Assembly (NCBI GenBank): GCA_019187665.1
Contig: JABARH010000004.1
Coordinates: forward strand, 62,001 to 126,000
From: Anaerolineales bacterium
GTDB lineage: Bacteria > Chloroflexota > Anaerolineae > Anaerolineales > Villigracilaceae
Direction: 5' to 3'
DNA: 64,000 bases
The notes beneath the pieces were generated by a model. The model saw only the letters and a program-made list of their open reading frames with translations, had not been told where the DNA came from and did no database searches. A program made the translations under genes and the position numbers. This document shows positions 9,754 to 18,204 of this stretch, piece by piece. How positions within the stretch are numbered: position 1 is the first letter of the stretch; the number at the start of each line of letters is the position of its first letter.

Positions 9754-11781
9754 CTATTTGCAAAACAGCGGCTCGGTCAACGCGGTCATCTGCGGCGTGA
9801 GCGGGTAGCCCGCCGCGTCCAGCGCCCGCAGAGAACGGCAGAATTGAATCTTGTAATACGGGCGGTTATCTTTGTATGCCTGCATGGATTTCAAATTCTG
9901 GATCATGGCTTCGACGCCGGCCGAATTTCCGCGGACGGCGTGCGCCTGCAAAAACGGAGTCCACTCCAGCGGATCGTCCGGCGCGAATCCCAGCCGCTTC
10001 GCCTCCGCCTCCAAAGCGGATACCTCGTCCCAGTCGCCGCTTTGCCGGGCAAGGTCTGCGCGCTGATAGTAATAACACCAGGTATGCGGCGGCTCCTCGC
10101 CAAAGACGATCGTCTGTGGTTTCTGCATCCCGTCGCCGGGCATCACATTCGTCACGTTGGAATGGGCGGCGATCTCCGCCATGTTGCCGTCGTCGGCGGG
10201 CGTGAGCAGGGTCCAGCGGCTGTCCTGCGCGTGGACGCACGACCCGCGCGGCTGGCTGAGGGCAAGCAACTGCCCGAAGTCGAAGCGCATCGTGTTGATG
10301 ATGATGTAATTCTGCGCGCTCTGCGCCCGCGTGCGGACATTGGTCATCAGGTCGCCTTCCATGCGCGCGGCGGTGAGAGGCACCTGCACTGGAAGTTTCG
10401 TCTGCGCCTCGGGATAATAAATAAAGTTGGCGGGACCCCAGACGAGGTCACTGCTCTCCTGATAGCGCACGCCGGGATAAGCGACCACCAGGGTCGTGCC
10501 GGGTTGAATGTCCGGCGCGCGCCACGCCACCTGCCACCAAAACGCGTTGATCGTCTCCGCCTCGCGCGCCGCGTTGACCGATAATGCGCGGTGGACGAGT
10601 CCGGCGGAGAAGACCAGCAGGGTTAAAAAAATATTCCGAGCGGTGCGATTCGAGACCAGCCCGGCGAACCCGACCACGAACAGAATCGCCGCGATGGATC
10701 CGGGCAGGGCGTAATGCGAGAAGCGGTTAAAGTCCACGTAGCGGTTGGCGACCAGGATCGGGATCAGCGACCCGGCGACTCCGAGAGCGCCGATCAGGAC
10801 GCCCTCGACCTGCCAGCGATTCGATTCGCCGCTGGACTCTTCCGTGCGCTGAATGAACAGAAAGAACAGCAGGGAAGCCGCGCCGATCCACGCCAGCGCG
10901 ATGAGCATGTCTTTTAATTCGCCGTTGAAGAATCGCTCACGCAGGGGCACGCTCCATGCCATCAGTAAAATATCTGCCGCGCTTTGCAGGAAGCGCAAGA
11001 GCCACGAGAGAATCGTCAACGGCGCGTCGGCGAGGCGGGTCAATTGCAAGCCCACGTCGGCGGCTTTGCGCACGTTCTCGAAGAAGAATTGCCGCCACGC
11101 CAAAAACCCGAACGCGCCGAGATAGGATGGCGATGTCAGGACGAATGATTTCCATAATCCCCGCATCGTGATTCGGATTTCGTCGCGTTGCGTCACGGCG
11201 ACGACGCACAAGTAGCGCAGGACTTCGATGCCGATGGCGTACTCGACCATGCCGAGGGCGAGGATACTGCTTGCAATGGCCGCGCCCGTCCAGGCGGTCC
11301 GCGCCGGGAGCGTTTTGGACGTCACCGCTTTGAGGGTGAACGCGAACGAGAAGACTTGCGCGGTCACGCTCAGCACCATCGGCTGGTATTCGAATCCGGA
11401 GACCCACCACAGGAATCCCGGATAGAGGACGAACAACGTCGCGCCCCAAAACGCGGCGCGCGGCTGGCGGGACCATAGCAGGCGGATCAGCCACAACATG
11501 CCGAAGCCGCCCAGCACGCGCCAGATGAAAAGCAAAATGTGATAGGGGAGCGGGTGGATGCCGAAGAGCGAAAACAGCGCGGCGAAGAAGGGTCCGCGCA
11601 TGGGGCGCAGGTTTTCGAAGAGACCGACGAAGGCTTGCGGTCCGAAGACGAGTCCGTCGTAGAGATAGAACCAGTCGTCGCGGTTGAAGGTGAAGCGCGC
11701 CATGTCGGGCAGGTAGGTCAGCGCGGCGATCAGCAACAGCAGGAGCGATTCGATGAAGACGATTTTTTTGGATGACGGCAT
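9754..11781 (-). CDS. Polytopic GT-C-like membrane protein, function unknown
   Basis: 675 residues: about twelve hydrophobic helices in the first ~440 residues, then a soluble C-terminal region of ~230 residues. The first loop carries F-N-R-D-D-W-F-Y-L near residue 32, a double-Asp pattern typical of the catalytic loop of GT-C glycosyltransferases. This suggests a lipid-linked sugar transferase, but the assignment rests on topology and that motif alone. A TATAAT box on the minus strand (11804-11799) lies 17 nt before the ATG. Confidence 0.65.
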   Translation of the reverse strand: MPSSKKIVFIESLLLLLIAALTYLPDMARFTFNRDDWFYLYDGLVFGPQAFVGLFENLRPMRGPFFAALFSLFGIHPLPYHILLFIWRVLGGFGMLWLIRLLWSRQPRAAFWGATLFVLYPGFLWWVSGFEYQPMVLSVTAQVFSFAFTLKAVTSKTLPARTAWTGAAIASSILALGMVEYAIGIEVLRYLCVVAVTQRDEIRITMRGLWKSFVLTSPSYLGAFGFLAWRQFFFENVRKAADVGLQLTRLADAPLTILSWLLRFLQSAADILLMAWSVPLRERFFNGELKDMLIALAWIGAASLLFFLFIQRTEESSGESNRWQVEGVLIGALGVAGSLIPILVANRYVDFNRFSHYALPGSIAAILFVVGFAGLVSNRTARNIFLTLLVFSAGLVHRALSVNAAREAETINAFWWQVAWRAPDIQPGTTLVVAYPGVRYQESSDLVWGPANFIYYPEAQTKLPVQVPLTAARMEGDLMTNVRTRAQSAQNYIIINTMRFDFGQLLALSQPRGSCVHAQDSRWTLLTPADDGNMAEIAAHSNVTNVMPGDGMQKPQTIVFGEEPPHTWCYYYQRADLARQSGDWDEVSALEAEAKRLGFAPDDPLEWTPFLQAHAVRGNSAGVEAMIQNLKSMQAYKDNRPYYKIQFCRSLRALDAAGYPLTPQMTALTEPLFCK

Positions 11782-11806
11782 GGGAACCTGTTGCCCCGAT
11801 TATAAA

Positions 11807-11833
11807 GTAGAGCGAGATGCAATCTCGCTCTAC
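11807..11833. terminator. Perfect 12-bp hairpin after ruvA
   Basis: A 12-bp perfect inverted repeat (GTAGAGCGAGAT and its complement) with a 3-nt loop starts 4 nt past the ruvA stop. The T-run after it is short and overlaps the TATAAT box of the next gene, so termination is likely but not certain. Confidence 0.55.
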
Positions 11834-11836
11834 AAT

Positions 11837-12412
11837 TTATCCGAAATACTGCAAGGCGATGCGCAGGCGTTCCTCCACGTCCTGCGGCGCGTCTTTGGGG
11901 ATGGACTGAATGGCGGACTGCGCCTCGATCACCGAGTAGCCGAGGGAGGTGAGGGCGGCCAGGACTTCGGCGTCGGTGTCGCTCATGGCGGCGACTCTTG
12001 CCAGGGCGTCGGCGGGTTTGAGGCGGTCTTTAAGGTAGAGCGCCATTTTCTGCGCGGTCTTTTTGCCCACGCCGGGCACGCGGCTGAGCAGGTCTGGTTC
12101 GTCGCTGAAGATGGCGCGCTGGATGGCGTCGAGGGTTAACGTGGAGAGGACGGAGAGCGCCACTTTGGGTCCGACTCCGTCCACGCCGAGCAGGGTGGCA
12201 AAGAGTTTGCGGTCTTCGGCGGATTCGAATCCGTACAGCGACAGTTCGTTTTCGCGGACGATGAGGTGCGTGTGCAGGAAGAGTTTGTCGCCGATGTTGA
12301 GCCGCTCTGCCAGCCCTTTTGGGACGGAGACGCGCAGTCCCACGCCGCCGACCACGACCACGAGGGAGTTGTCTTCTTTGTGTTGCAGTTCGCCGAGCAG
12401 GGAGGAGATCAT
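11837..12412 (-). CDS. ruvA: Holliday junction branch migration complex subunit RuvA
   Basis: 191 residues. RuvA tetramers bind the four-way junction and load the RuvB motor. The N-terminal OB-fold (residues 1-63), the helix-hairpin-helix pair with G-V-D-G-V-G-P-K near 75 and V-P-G-V-G-K-K-T near 112, and the C-terminal RuvB-contact domain (145-191) are all visible. The ATG at 12412 follows ruvC with a 47-nt gap. Gene order yebC-ruvC-ruvA is a common one; ruvB is not in this window. Confidence 0.95.
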   Translation of the reverse strand: MISSLLGELQHKEDNSLVVVVGGVGLRVSVPKGLAERLNIGDKLFLHTHLIVRENELSLYGFESAEDRKLFATLLGVDGVGPKVALSVLSTLTLDAIQRAIFSDEPDLLSRVPGVGKKTAQKMALYLKDRLKPADALARVAAMSDTDAEVLAALTSLGYSVIEAQSAIQSIPKDAPQDVEERLRIALQYFG

Positions 12413-12459
12413 GGATGTATTTTAACCGCAAAGGCTGTCGAACACATCGTCAATTTGTT

Positions 12460-12942
12460 TTACGAATATCGCTTTGTATTCAAATGCGTAATGGCGATGG
12501 CGAGCGCGTCGGCGGCGTCGTCGGGTTTGGGGAGGGAGGTCAGATTCAGCAGCGCGCGCACCATTTCCTGCACCTGTTTTTTGTCTGCGGAGCCGTAACC
12601 GGCCACGGCCTGTTTCACTTCGTTGGGGGTGTACTCGAAGACCGGAATGCCCGCCTGCTCGAGTGCGAGCAGCGCCACGCCGCGCGCCTGGCCGACAGCA
12701 ATGGCGGTCGAGACGTTGCGTTGGAAGAATAATTTTTCCACGCCGCAGGTATCGGGTTTGTGCTTTTTCAGCAGGGACTTCAGTTCGCGGTAGAGACTGT
12801 CCAGTCGGGCAGGGATGGAGTCTGCCTTTGGAGTGAGGATCACGCCAAATTTAATAGCGGCCAGTTCTCCGTTGGGTTCGAGGCGGACGATGCCGTAGCC
12901 GGTGGTGGCGAGGCCGGGGTCAATTCCGAGGGCGAGTGTCAT
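12460..12942 (-). CDS. ruvC: Crossover junction endodeoxyribonuclease RuvC
   Basis: 160 residues, RNase H-like resolvase that cuts Holliday junctions held by RuvAB. The first catalytic Asp is in G-I-D-P-G (residue 8), the conserved Glu in G-V-E-K-L-F-F (about 67), and the C-terminal acidic pair in P-D-D-A-A-D-A (about 140-144), as expected for an intact enzyme. It lies between yebC and ruvA, separated from yebC by a palindromic heptamer repeat. Confidence 0.95.
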   Translation of the reverse strand: MTLALGIDPGLATTGYGIVRLEPNGELAAIKFGVILTPKADSIPARLDSLYRELKSLLKKHKPDTCGVEKLFFQRNVSTAIAVGQARGVALLALEQAGIPVFEYTPNEVKQAVAGYGSADKKQVQEMVRALLNLTSLPKPDDAADALAIAITHLNTKRYS

Positions 12943-12950
12943 CTTATAAA

Positions 12951-12982
12951 AATTCTGAATTCAGAATTCTGAATTCAGAATT
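12951..12982. repeat. Palindromic heptamer repeat ATTCTGA/ATTCAGA
   Basis: Alternating 7-bp units ATTCTGA and ATTCAGA form a nearly perfect palindrome filling the 45-bp gap between yebC and ruvC. It can fold into a hairpin in the operon mRNA. Confidence 0.85.
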
Positions 12983-12987
12983 GATGG

Positions 12988-13743
12988 TTATGCGGCTTCG
13001 AGCGCAGCCAGCACGTCTTCGGAGATCTTGACGTTGTGATACACATTCTGCGCGTCGTCCAGGTCTTCGATGGCTTCCACCAAACGCAGGACGGAGAGCG
13101 TGTCGTCCGTGTCGAGTTCGAGTTCCTGCCGGGCGATCATCCGTAGTCCCGATTCTTCCGGGCTGACACCGGCTTGATGCAGTGCGTCGCTGATGGTCTT
13201 GAATGTGTCCACTGGACCGATGATTTCGATTTCTTCGCCGCTGTCAATTACATCATCTGCGCCGGCCACCACACCCAGATCGAACGCCTTATCGAACGAA
13301 AACGCGCTGGAAGGGAAGGAGAAATACGCCTTGCGGTCAAACTGCCAGCCGACGGCTCCGGCCTCGGCCATGTTTCCGCCCGCCTTGCTGAACGCGTGAC
13401 GCAGTTCAGAAATGGTGCGGTTGCGGTTGTCGGTCACGCAGTCTACCATCACCGCCGCGCCGTGCGGGCCGTAGCCTTCGAGAGTCAACTCTTCGAAAGC
13501 GGTGCCTTCCTTGTCTTCGCCGGTGCCGCGTTTGATGGCGCGTTCGATATTATCTTTCGGCATGTTGCCGGCGCGCGCCTTTTCAATGGCAAGCACGAGA
13601 CGGAAATTCGTGTCGGGATCGCCGCCGCCCTGGCGCGCGGCCATGACGATCTCTTTTGCGAGGCGGGTGAAGATCGCGCCTTTCTTGGCGTCCGCCGCTC
13701 CTTTTTTGCGTTTGATGGTGGCCCAATGGCTATGACCGGACAT
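12988..13743 (-). CDS. yebC: YebC/PmpR family protein (transcription/translation factor)
   Basis: 251 residues, full length for the family. It begins with the diagnostic M-S-G-H-S-H-W-A-T-I-K-R-K-K and has the three-domain layout of YebC, including the G-Y-G-P-H-G-A-A motif near residue 90. Family members act as DNA-binding regulators and, as shown more recently, as translation factors that help ribosomes pass proline-rich stretches. It is first in the yebC-ruvC-ruvA operon. Confidence 0.93.
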   Translation of the reverse strand: MSGHSHWATIKRKKGAADAKKGAIFTRLAKEIVMAARQGGGDPDTNFRLVLAIEKARAGNMPKDNIERAIKRGTGEDKEGTAFEELTLEGYGPHGAAVMVDCVTDNRNRTISELRHAFSKAGGNMAEAGAVGWQFDRKAYFSFPSSAFSFDKAFDLGVVAGADDVIDSGEEIEIIGPVDTFKTISDALHQAGVSPEESGLRMIARQELELDTDDTLSVLRLVEAIEDLDDAQNVYHNVKISEDVLAALEAA

Positions 13744-13869
13744 GACTTACTCCTTCTGTTTTAAACCACGCTTGTGGGAATTTGCGTAAAACGCTGGGAT
13801 TATAGCGGATTTGAACATCCTTGCGAAGGTGCGCGCGTTTTTGGGCATTTTTTCACGGCTGGAATTTTC

Positions 13870-15888
13870 TTACTGCGTGTCGCCGGCCGCCTCCGCCGCG
13901 GCGGGCAGGATGAATTGTTCAGCCGCGGCGATCTGTTCCCTGTCGCCGATTAAGCCGATGCGGTCGCCGCTTTCGAACACGGTGGAGGATTTCGGGTTGG
14001 CGATGAGTTGCCCGGCCCGCAGGATCGCCACCACTGACGCGCCGCTGCGGGCGCGGATATCTGATTCGGAAAGGGACTTGCCGACCAGCGAGCAGTCTTC
14101 GCGCAGAGTCAGCCAGATGATTTCTATGTCTTGAAACGCGACAAGCAGTTCGTGCAGGGAGCGGTGTTCCTCGTCGGTTGTGATGTTGAAGTTATAGCGG
14201 TCTTTGCGGACCGCCTCCGCGTAGCGATGGACTTCTTGTAGAGGGTAGCCCAGGATGAGCAGGGTGTGATGTACCATCTCCAGGCCGCCTTCCAGTTCCG
14301 GGTGGATGGTGCGGTTGGCGCCTTGATTCAGCAGCATCAACAGCCCGTCTTCGGTCGCGGCGCGAGCCACGATGGGCAGGTCTGGGTTGAGGTCGCGGGC
14401 GGCGGTGACGATCAGCTCCGCTGAAGTTTCGTCGGGGATGGTGACGACGAGGACGCTGGCGCGATCCAGATAGGCGTGGTTGATCACTTCGGAGTTGCTG
14501 GCGTCTCCGTATAGAGTGGGGATATTTCTTCCGTTGAGGCTGGCGATGCGTTCCGCGTCCGCCTCGATGGCCAGCATCGGTACGGCGAGTTTTTCCAGAA
14601 CATCCACCATGTGTTTTCCAACCCTGCCGTAGCCGATGATTACAACGTGACCAACCAGGGCTTCTTTTTTGATCTCCAGGATGTGCGTATTGGCGTCCAG
14701 TTTTTTCCAGAATCCGGGGATGCGGCGCAGTTGGCTTTCCAGCGCGGGGAGAATCTTGTACATGAAGGGGTTGACGGAGATCGAGATCAGCGACGCGGCG
14801 AGGATCAGCGAATATTGGTTGGAATCCAGCAAGCCCAGGGTGACGCCTCCCTGTCCAAGAATGAACGAGAATTCCCCGACCTGACTCAGCCCGATGGCGA
14901 TGACCAAAAATGTGCGCGCGGGACGCGGGAAGAAAAATCCCATCAGAATGACGATGGTGATTTTCCCAACGACCACCAACAGGCTCAGCGAGATCACCTG
15001 TCCGAAGTTTTCCCATAAAAAGAGCGGATTGACGAGCATGCCCACTGAAACGAAAAACAGCACCGAAAATATTTCGCGGAACGAAAACAGGTCCGCGCCC
15101 ACTTGATGACTCAAATGCGACTGGCTGATGATCGCGCCTGCCACGAACGCGCCGAGCGCCAGCGACACCCCGAACAACTCTGACGCGCTCATGGCCGTTC
15201 CAAGCGTGATGGCTAGCACGGCCAGGATGAACAATTCACGCGAGCGGGTGTGGGCGATCTTTTCGAGCAGCCAGGGCAACAGGCGCGTCCCGCCGAAAAA
15301 CATGATGACCATGAAAGCCGCGGACTTCAGAAGCGTGACAGCCAGGTTTCCCCAGTTGAACGCTCCCGCATCCCGCACAAGAGTTGGCATTAAGATCAAG
15401 ATCAGCACGGAGAGAATATCCTCCATCACCAGCCAGCCGACAGCCGCCTGTCCGTGCGATGTGTTCAGGAGCGAGTTATCCATCAGCCCGCGCAACAAGA
15501 CCACTGTGCTGGCAACGGAAATGGAAAGCCCCATCACCAATCCAGACATGAGCGTCCACCCCCAAAGTTGACTCAAGCCAAGCCCCAGGAGAGTGGCGAG
15601 GGCGGTTTGAATCAGCGCGCCAGGGATGGCGATATCGCGCACGTTCCATAAATCTTGAAATGAAAAATGCAGACCAACGCCGAACATTAGAAAGATCACG
15701 CCCAATTCGGCGAGTTGTTGAATGATCGGCGTATCTCCTACAAAGCCCGGAGTAAACGGACCGATCACAATTCCCGCGAACAAATACCCAACGATCGTCG
15801 GCAAACCGAGGCGGCGCGCGATGACCCCTCCAATGAATGCGACCACGAGAGCCATAACGATATTGATCAGCAAGGTCACTTCGTGCAT
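13870..15888 (-). CDS. CPA2 family monovalent cation:proton antiporter with TrkA domains
   Basis: 672 residues. An N-terminal Na+/H+ exchanger domain with about twelve helices (1-390) is followed by a TrkA-N nucleotide-binding domain with V-V-I-I-G-Y-G-R-V-G-K-H near residue 415, and a TrkA-C domain (about 580-665). This is the KefB/KefC/Ybal layout: a K+ or Na+ efflux antiporter gated by nucleotide or thiol ligands. Start at 15888 (MHEVTLL) with GGAGAG 4-9 nt upstream; the open frame continues 40 codons further but crosses an intergenic hairpin region and has no RBS. Confidence 0.88.
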   Translation of the reverse strand: MHEVTLLINIVMALVVAFIGGVIARRLGLPTIVGYLFAGIVIGPFTPGFVGDTPIIQQLAELGVIFLMFGVGLHFSFQDLWNVRDIAIPGALIQTALATLLGLGLSQLWGWTLMSGLVMGLSISVASTVVLLRGLMDNSLLNTSHGQAAVGWLVMEDILSVLILILMPTLVRDAGAFNWGNLAVTLLKSAAFMVIMFFGGTRLLPWLLEKIAHTRSRELFILAVLAITLGTAMSASELFGVSLALGAFVAGAIISQSHLSHQVGADLFSFREIFSVLFFVSVGMLVNPLFLWENFGQVISLSLLVVVGKITIVILMGFFFPRPARTFLVIAIGLSQVGEFSFILGQGGVTLGLLDSNQYSLILAASLISISVNPFMYKILPALESQLRRIPGFWKKLDANTHILEIKKEALVGHVVIIGYGRVGKHMVDVLEKLAVPMLAIEADAERIASLNGRNIPTLYGDASNSEVINHAYLDRASVLVVTIPDETSAELIVTAARDLNPDLPIVARAATEDGLLMLLNQGANRTIHPELEGGLEMVHHTLLILGYPLQEVHRYAEAVRKDRYNFNITTDEEHRSLHELLVAFQDIEIIWLTLREDCSLVGKSLSESDIRARSGASVVAILRAGQLIANPKSSTVFESGDRIGLIGDREQIAAAEQFILPAAAEAAGDTQ

Positions 15889-16255
15889 GTTTCTCTCCGT
15901 CTGTGTTGAACCTATCCCGATTGCGCAATTTCCATTGTACCCAAGAAAAAAAGGTTCTCCCGTTTTTAACGGGAAAAACCTTTGAAACACGAAGGAACAC
16001 AAAGTCAATGAAGGAAAAGCCCTTACGGCTAAACGTCCTTCCCCCTTTGAGAGCCTTTGTGTACTTTCAGTACTTCACGAAAGCGCGTATTTGGCGGTCT
16101 CTACCGCCAGGTTGCGATAGAGATCGCAACCTACGCAGGGTTTTCGTGATCTACTGACTTTGTGTTGAGGCTCTTCCCCGTTTATTACGGAAGAGCCGAA
16201 AATAAACAATCCATCCGCGAAATCAACCGCCTCTTATCCTCTTACACTCCTCTTA
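15889..16255. other. Structured intergenic region between the antiporter gene and the hrcA promoter
   Basis: No gene. It holds a small hairpin (CCCGTTTTTAACGGG) at about 15958-15972, a 12-bp inverted repeat (AACACAAAGTCA at about 15989 and its complement ending near 16166) that encloses the 91-bp mobile element, and a 9-bp GGCTCTTCC/GGAAGAGCC hairpin near 16170-16198. Confidence 0.6.
16067..16157. mobile_element. 91-bp palindromic MITE-like element, copy 1
   Basis: Identical over all 91 bp to 62024-62114. The ends are imperfect inverted repeats starting TCAGTA and containing CACGAAA. Inside are two perfect hairpins (GGCGGT/ACCGCC and a 9-bp stem GGTTGCGAT/ATCGCAACC). The bases CTT are directly repeated on both sides (16064-16066 and 16158-16160), as a 3-bp target-site duplication. 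It has no coding capacity, so any movement needs a transposase elsewhere. Confidence 0.85.
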
Positions 16256-16285
16256 TTGACTTCATTTTCTCCCACATGATATTAT
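16256..16285 (+). promoter_or_regulatory. Housekeeping promoter of the hrcA operon
   Basis: -35 TTGACT (16256-16261), 18-bp spacer, -10 TATTAT (16280-16285). The expected start point near 16292 lies just before the CIRCE operator. Confidence 0.85.
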
Positions 16286-16298
16286 TGTCCCTGTTTGA

Positions 16299-16325
16299 TT
16301 GGCACTCTCTTTTCTTGAGTGCTAA
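16299..16325 (+). promoter_or_regulatory. CIRCE operator (HrcA binding site)
   Basis: TTGGCACTC - 9 nt - GAGTGCTAA, matching the CIRCE consensus TTAGCACTC-N9-GAGTGCTAA at all but one position. It lies right after the promoter and before hrcA, so HrcA represses its own operon until heat or unfolded proteins withdraw it. Confidence 0.95.
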
Positions 16326-16336
16326 CGGAAACCAAA

Positions 16337-17377
16337 ATGCCAGCCCTCTCCGACCGTCAGCAGAGCCTGCTCCTCCTTATCATCCGCGACTACATCGAAA
16401 CCGCCCAGCCCGTCGGCTCGAAGCGGCTTGTCGAGCGCTACCATCTCGACCTCAGCCCAGCCACCATCCGCAACGAGATGTCCGCGCTGACGGAGATGGG
16501 ATTTCTGCGTCAGCCGCATACCTCGGCGGGGCGCGTCCCCACCGAAGAAGGCTACCGTGTGTTCGTCGGGCAGATGTTGCCCAACGTTGAACTTCCCGAA
16601 TCCATCCAGCAGACCATCTCGCATCAGTTCTACCAATCTCATCCAAACATGGAGCAATGGATGACCCTCGCCGCCTCCGTGCTGGCGAATCAATCGCAGG
16701 GCGTGTCGCTGGTCACCGCGCCGCACCCCGCGCGCGCGCGCTTCAAACATGTTGAACTGATCTCCACACAAGGCAGGCAGATCTTAATGGTGATGGTGAT
16801 GACAGGCGGAGAAGTCTCGCAACAAATTTTGACTCTCGCCGAACCCGTGACCCAGGAACGTCTCAGCCAGACTGCCTCGCGTCTTTCTCCGCTTTTAGCG
16901 GGTCGCGCTGTGGACGAAATTTCCGCCCTCCCAGCCCGCGCCGACGCCCTCGAGCAGGATATCCTGACCCTCATCATCGCCGACCTGCGCCGCAACGACG
17001 CCCACGTCAGCGGGCAGATCTACACCGACGGTCAGACCAATCTGCTGGCTGAACCCGAATTCGCAGAATCAGATGAAGCCCGCCGCGCGCTGAAACTTTT
17101 TGAAGAACGCAGTTCCCTGCAAGATTTGCTGGCGCGCACCTCCACAGGCTCCTCCGTCGGCGGACTGCAAGTCCTGATCGGCGGCGAAGGCGAGTGGGAG
17201 GAACTGCGTCAATGCTCGATGGTCCTCGCGAGTTACGGCGTGCCCGGACTCGCGACCGGTATGCTCGGTGTGCTGGGTCCCATGCGCATGTCCTATGCGC
17301 GCGCCATTCCCACCGTGCGATTTATGGCAGGCTTGCTAAGCGATCTTGTGACGGAGAACATTGCTGGAGAGGAATAA
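16337..17377 (+). CDS. hrcA: Heat-inducible transcription repressor HrcA
   Basis: 346 residues: N-terminal winged helix with the L-S-P-A-T-I-R-N-E-M recognition segment (about 40-50) and the T-S-A-G-R-V-P-T-E-E-G-Y-R motif, then the GAF-like and inserted dimerisation regions. It represses the hrcA-grpE-dnaK-dnaJ operon through CIRCE. The ATG at 16337 is chosen; an in-frame GTG at 16319 lies inside the CIRCE operator and is less likely. No clear Shine-Dalgarno sequence precedes either. A heptamer array follows the stop codon. Confidence 0.93.
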   Translation: MPALSDRQQSLLLLIIRDYIETAQPVGSKRLVERYHLDLSPATIRNEMSALTEMGFLRQPHTSAGRVPTEEGYRVFVGQMLPNVELPESIQQTISHQFYQSHPNMEQWMTLAASVLANQSQGVSLVTAPHPARARFKHVELISTQGRQILMVMVMTGGEVSQQILTLAEPVTQERLSQTASRLSPLLAGRAVDEISALPARADALEQDILTLIIADLRRNDAHVSGQIYTDGQTNLLAEPEFAESDEARRALKLFEERSSLQDLLARTSTGSSVGGLQVLIGGEGEWEELRQCSMVLASYGVPGLATGMLGVLGPMRMSYARAIPTVRFMAGLLSDLVTENIAGEE

Positions 17378-17380
17378 GGA

Positions 17381-17444
17381 CGATATTCGATACTCGATAT
17401 TCGATTGAATGTCGAGCGCCGATTATCGAATCTCTAATATCGGA
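17381..17444. repeat. Heptamer array, CGATATT/CGATACT type, between hrcA and grpE
   Basis: Units CGATATT, CGATACT, CGATATT, CGATTGA followed by more diverged and inverted units (for example ATATCGG), together filling nearly the whole 73-bp gap. Same family as the arrays at 25957, 29536 and 59394. Confidence 0.85.
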
Positions 17445-17450
17445 ATTTCT

Positions 17451-17993
17451 ATGACCGACAAAAAACACAAACAACACAAACCTGAAGAAGAGCAAGTGAC
17501 CGAGATTCCCGTCGAAGCGACGGGACAGCCACAAGTGGACGTGGCTGAGTTGATGAAGAAACTCGAAGAAGCGGAAGCCAAAGTCGCGGAACACCGCGAG
17601 GGCTGGCAGCGCGCGCAGGCGGAGTTCGTCAATTACAAAAACCGCGTCGCGCGCGATTACGACATGATGCGCGCCAACATGAAAGGCGACATCTTCCAGA
17701 GGATCCTGCCCGTGCTGGACGATCTCGAACTCGCCCTCGCCAACCGTCCCGCAGACGACGCGTGGGCGGGCGGAGTCGAATTGATCGCGCGCAAGTTTCA
17801 ATCCATTTTGGAATCCGAAGGTGTGAAGCGCATCGAAGCGGAGGGTCAACCCTTCGACCCGAATTTCCACGAAGCCATCTCGCACGAACCCAACGCGGAC
17901 GTTCCCAGCGAACATGTCATTGCTGTCGTCCGCAATGGGTATGTGATCGGTGAACGAGTCATTCGACCCGCATTGGTCAGGGTGGCGCAATAG
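17451..17993 (+). CDS. grpE: Nucleotide exchange factor GrpE
   Basis: 180 residues. A charged N-terminus is followed by the long dimeric coiled coil (about 35-90) and the C-terminal beta domain with the F-D-P-N-F-H-E-A motif (about 142-149) that contacts the DnaK nucleotide-binding domain. The ATG at 17451 (MTDKKHK) is used because the in-frame upstream ATG at 17409 would place the repeat array inside the protein. Second gene of the CIRCE-controlled operon. Confidence 0.93.
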   Translation: MTDKKHKQHKPEEEQVTEIPVEATGQPQVDVAELMKKLEEAEAKVAEHREGWQRAQAEFVNYKNRVARDYDMMRANMKGDIFQRILPVLDDLELALANRPADDAWAGGVELIARKFQSILESEGVKRIEAEGQPFDPNFHEAISHEPNADVPSEHVIAVVRNGYVIGERVIRPALVRVAQ

Positions 17994-17998
17994 AAAAG

Positions 17999-18190
17999 TG
18001 TCATGTGTCAGGTGTCATGTGTCAGGTGTCATGTGTCAGGTGTCATGTGTCAGGTGTCAGGTTGTCTGTTGCGTGACCTGAAACCTGAAACCTGACACAT
18101 GACACCTGAAACCTAAAACCTAAAACCTAAAACCTAAAACCTGAAACCTGAAACCTGAAACCTGAAACCTGAAACCTAAAACCTGAAACT
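17999..18190. repeat. Heptamer array with inverted halves, GTGTCAG/CCTGAAA type
   Basis: 192 bp of 7-bp units: first GTGTCAT and GTGTCAG alternating, then after a short centre CCTGACA, CCTGAAA and CCTAAAA. The second half is largely the reverse complement of the first, so the grpE-dnaK mRNA spacer could form a long stem. It ends 14 bp before the dnaK ATG. Confidence 0.92.
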
Positions 18191-18204
18191 GGAGAACTTA
18201 TTTC

